From: Pseudomonadota bacterium
GTDB taxonomy: Bacteria; Pseudomonadota; Gammaproteobacteria; Burkholderiales; Burkholderiaceae_C
Length of the DNA: 64,000 bases
Direction: 5' to 3'
Assembly: GCA_021819435.1 (NCBI GenBank)
Contig: JAKARB010000002.1
Span: forward strand, 310,001-374,000
The notes beneath the pieces were generated by a model, which saw only the letters and a list, made by a program, of their open reading frames with translations, was not told where the DNA came from and did not search any database. Of this stretch, positions 62,075 through 64,000 are shown one piece after another; position 1 is the first letter of the stretch, and every line of letters begins with the position of its first letter. Made by a program: the position numbers and the translations under genes.

Positions 62075-62077
62075 AAA

Positions 62078-62539
62078 ATGAGTTCGACCTTCATCGTCCC
62101 AGGTAGTTCATTGCAGGTTGGCCCCGCATGCAAGCGCGGGCTGACGGCGGCAGAGTTGCTCTGCCTCAATTCGCCTTGGGGCAAGCCCGACTATGGCGTG
62201 GAGCTGCTGCCTGGCGTCGTGCAGATCAGCACGCCTAGCCATGGCGGGTTTCATCTTTCCTCGACGCGGCTCGCCGCGATGCCAGCTCAGCTGCAGGCGG
62301 TTCCGACGTTCACTGGGAATCCCTGCTGGTTTGAGGAGGACTGCGACTGGGCCCTCGTCGCGATCGGCTTTCCTGGCCTTTTCAATGATGAGCACATCCA
62401 TGCTGCAGTTGAGACGGTACGGCACACGTCGTATCACTCGCCTGCGTCGCTTTGGCTGAGCTTGCGGGAGGCCTCATTCATCATCGAGCGCGCAACGCGG
62501 GGTGCGGATGCGCTGCGCCAAGCGGGCAAAGCGGGATGA
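62078..62539 (+). CDS. DUF7007-like protein
   Basis: 153 residues. GVVQISTPSHGGFHLSSTRL, then NPCWFEEDCDWALVAIGFPG and a helical end resemble DUF7007-type proteins, which occur in plasmids and ICEs. Function unknown. The start lies just after an RBS hairpin. Confidence 0.65.
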   Translation: MSSTFIVPGSSLQVGPACKRGLTAAELLCLNSPWGKPDYGVELLPGVVQISTPSHGGFHLSSTRLAAMPAQLQAVPTFTGNPCWFEEDCDWALVAIGFPGLFNDEHIHAAVETVRHTSYHSPASLWLSLREASFIIERATRGADALRQAGKAG

Positions 62540-62569
62540 ATGTGACGCGGCATTGATTGTTGTTCGCGG

Positions 62570-62725
62570 TGCGGTTACGCCGCTTCTGTTTCTGCCGACT
62601 TGTTCATAGCTTAGGTGTCTCGGAACACCCTACGTAGGCAGCACTGCTGTCGACTTTCACAACCCCTGATGGGCTCGCCAGCAGCCCATTGGGGGAGGTG
62701 GCCCATCCCACACATGGAGCCATCT
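62570..62725 (+). promoter_or_regulatory. Structured RNA leader, copy F (degenerate 5' half)
   Basis: GCGG / CCGC with GGTTACG in the loop; GGTGT / ACACC around CTCGGA; GACTTTCACAACCCC; GATGGGCT / AGCCCATT; then AGGTGGC / GCCATCT (62696-62725) enclosing ATGGAG and touching ATG 62726. Confidence 0.65.
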
Positions 62726-63187
62726 ATGAGCGTAGTTCCTTACGAAGAACCATCCACGTCCGTACTGGGCAGATGCCTTTCGCCCCAGGAGTTGATCTCC
62801 TTCAACAAGGGCATCTTGTTTGAGGTGCTGAGCGCGTCATCCGTCGCCACCGCAACGGTGACCTACTCCGGTGCGGGCGACGAAGGGCAAGTCAACGAGG
62901 TTTGCACTGAGCCTTGCATTGACCTTTCGGTTCAAATTTCCATGCTGCACGAGCGCGCTGCCTACCAAGCTGAGCGCGGATGGATCACGCACCAAGAGTT
63001 CAAGGCCATGTCCATCGAGGATGCTTTGACCGCCTTTGCTGAACACGTGATCGGGCAGAACCACAGCGGCTATGAGATCAATGACGGTGGCCACGGTGAG
63101 TTGGTGATGGATTGCCAGGGCGGTCGTGCGTGGCTGGACCATCACGATTGTTATGTCGAAACTGAACAGACGGTGACCGAGCTATGA
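62726..63187 (+). CDS. DUF6878-like protein
   Basis: 153 residues. TVTYSGAGDEGQVNEV and HSGYEINDGGHGELVMDC match the acidic GDEG/NDGG pattern of DUF6878-type small proteins. GGAG at 62715-62718 supports ATG 62726. The stop overlaps the next start (ATGA). Confidence 0.65.
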   Translation: MSVVPYEEPSTSVLGRCLSPQELISFNKGILFEVLSASSVATATVTYSGAGDEGQVNEVCTEPCIDLSVQISMLHERAAYQAERGWITHQEFKAMSIEDALTAFAEHVIGQNHSGYEINDGGHGELVMDCQGGRAWLDHHDCYVETEQTVTEL

Positions 63188-63687
63188 GAGCCCAAGTCTC
63201 ATTAGCCTGCCTGCCTGGTCGACCAGTTCTTGAGGCCATGCGGTTTGTGACTGATAACGGCCTAGTGGAGCCCGTGTTTGGGAGTCTCGGGACGGATCAT
63301 GTTCAGCTGGTCCCCCAGTCTCGCGGTTGCATCAATGACGAGCTCATCGACGTGCTTCTGGAGGCCTTTCCAGCCGTTCAGTTTCGACTGCACGCCAACG
63401 TGCGCCTGACGGTGGGGCAAAGACTGGCAGACCTTTCCAACTATGAATCGCATGCCGATTACTTCATTGAGGCAGCGCGGGTCAGCCAAAGGTTGAGGGC
63501 GCCTGTGTACTCCGCCCACAGCGGCCGGCGCCGGAATGCGACTTTTGCCCAGTTGGTGGACAACACCTTGCGCTGCGAGGACCTCTTCGGTTGTCCTGTC
63601 GCCATTGAGGGGCAGTACCCCAGTGCCCGAGGGGAGGAGTTGCTGGTGTCGAGCTGGGCTGAGCGGATAGGAAATTCAACCGCATGA
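63184..63687 (+). CDS. TIM-barrel-like (AP endonuclease family 2/xylose isomerase-like) protein, probably shortened
   Basis: 167 residues. HANVRLTVGQRLADLSNYES, then APVYSAHSGRRRNATFAQL and CPVAIEGQYPS follow the sugar-isomerase/AP-endonuclease barrel pattern, with a His in SAHSG and a Glu in AIEG as possible metal ligands. It stops soon after LLVSSWAE, about half the usual length, so the second half of the barrel is missing. It is either a truncated gene or a minimal ICE variant. Coupled to the upstream DUF6878-like gene. Confidence 0.55.
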   Translation: MRAQVSLACLPGRPVLEAMRFVTDNGLVEPVFGSLGTDHVQLVPQSRGCINDELIDVLLEAFPAVQFRLHANVRLTVGQRLADLSNYESHADYFIEAARVSQRLRAPVYSAHSGRRRNATFAQLVDNTLRCEDLFGCPVAIEGQYPSARGEELLVSSWAERIGNSTA

Positions 63688-64000
63688 GGCCAAGTATGGC
63701 ACGAATTTTGTGCCTCGAAACACGTTCGGCCAAGGCAGGTTGAGCGCTCGCTTGCCGCTCCATGGCGAGAGATTGGGCGAGAGATTGGGAGGCAGTATGC
63801 ATTGGGGCTGGCGCGCGCGAAGCTGCGCCCCGCAGCGATGGATACCGCCGCTTCACTGGGGGTCACCAACTGATGCGCTGGTCCAACTCGAAGTCCGGTG
63901 CCGGTTGTGCTGCCGCGTCCCAATCTGGCTCGACTTGGCTGCCCTCACCCGATTGCGCATCGAGTTCATCCCACAGTGGCGGCCCACGTGCTGACGCGAT
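63688..64000. other. Right-edge region without a supported gene
   Basis: Open frames on both strands give random-looking peptides. The only structure seen is a tandem duplication of GCGAGAGATTGG at 63765-63788. It may be decayed coding sequence continuing the truncated barrel gene, or an intergenic region. Confidence 0.5.

Noticed and set aside
63710..63994. A 94-residue plus-strand frame and overlapping minus-strand frames at the right edge
   Set aside because: Peptides are Arg/Cys/Trp-rich with no domain pattern and mutually overlapping; no ribosome binding site supports any.

Overview
The window looks like a high-GC betaproteobacterial chromosome of the order Burkholderiales. The evidence is the flhA-flhF-flhG-fliA flagellar end, the argF/argD pair, DUF3579, an rpsT/murJ divergent pair, lplT, and tolB-pal-cpoB. 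No IS element, phage structural gene or CRISPR array is visible.

Bases 1-28,250 are ordinary core chromosome. In order: flagellar regulation and chemotaxis; arginine synthesis (minus strand); rpsT, murJ, radA, a thioesterase, alr, lplT; a small exported protein; a HerA-like ATPase; yebC, purD, hemF, nadD, rsfS, rlmH, maf, rng; then tolB-pal-cpoB and tcdA. Two tRNA-Lys genes (UUU and CUU) close the core.

From about 28,455 to the right edge the content changes to the tRNA-proximal part of an integrative and conjugative element (ICE) of the PFGI-1/SPI-7 type. Its backbone is parA, a long parB, a DUF2857 (STY4526-like) gene, a STY4528-family replication gene, PFL_4669, DUF3158, ssb, dnaB, DUF3275 and DUF3577. 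Among these sit a D12-class adenine methyltransferase, a cytosine-5 methyltransferase, a KlcA/ArdB antirestriction protein, two SNF2-type helicases, an NPPY methyltransferase, and an envelope set (OmpA-like, S49 peptidase, CsgG-like). No integrase, relaxase or type IV secretion gene is present, so the element must continue beyond 64,000.

Three kinds of non-coding structure stand out. First, about nine ICE genes (46-63 kb, both strands) have a hairpin ending at or just before the start codon that holds the ribosome binding site in or beside its loop. Five of them also carry upstream hairpins with a shared GGCTYCTG-type loop, and one more a degenerate version; the stems change in compensating fashion, so this is a repeated structured RNA leader family. 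Second, 12-bp direct repeats lie inside the STY4528 replication gene, and five GC-rich palindromes lie in and after it: candidate origin or partition sites. Third, two perfect DnaA boxes in inverted orientation stand upstream of dnaB. A short terminator-ended transcript with CU-rich loops near 61.0 kb may be a small RNA.

My reading is that parA/parB, STY4528, ssb, dnaB and the repeats form a replication and maintenance module. The methyltransferases and antirestriction gene would protect the element on transfer. The leader family would coordinate translation of the accessory operons.
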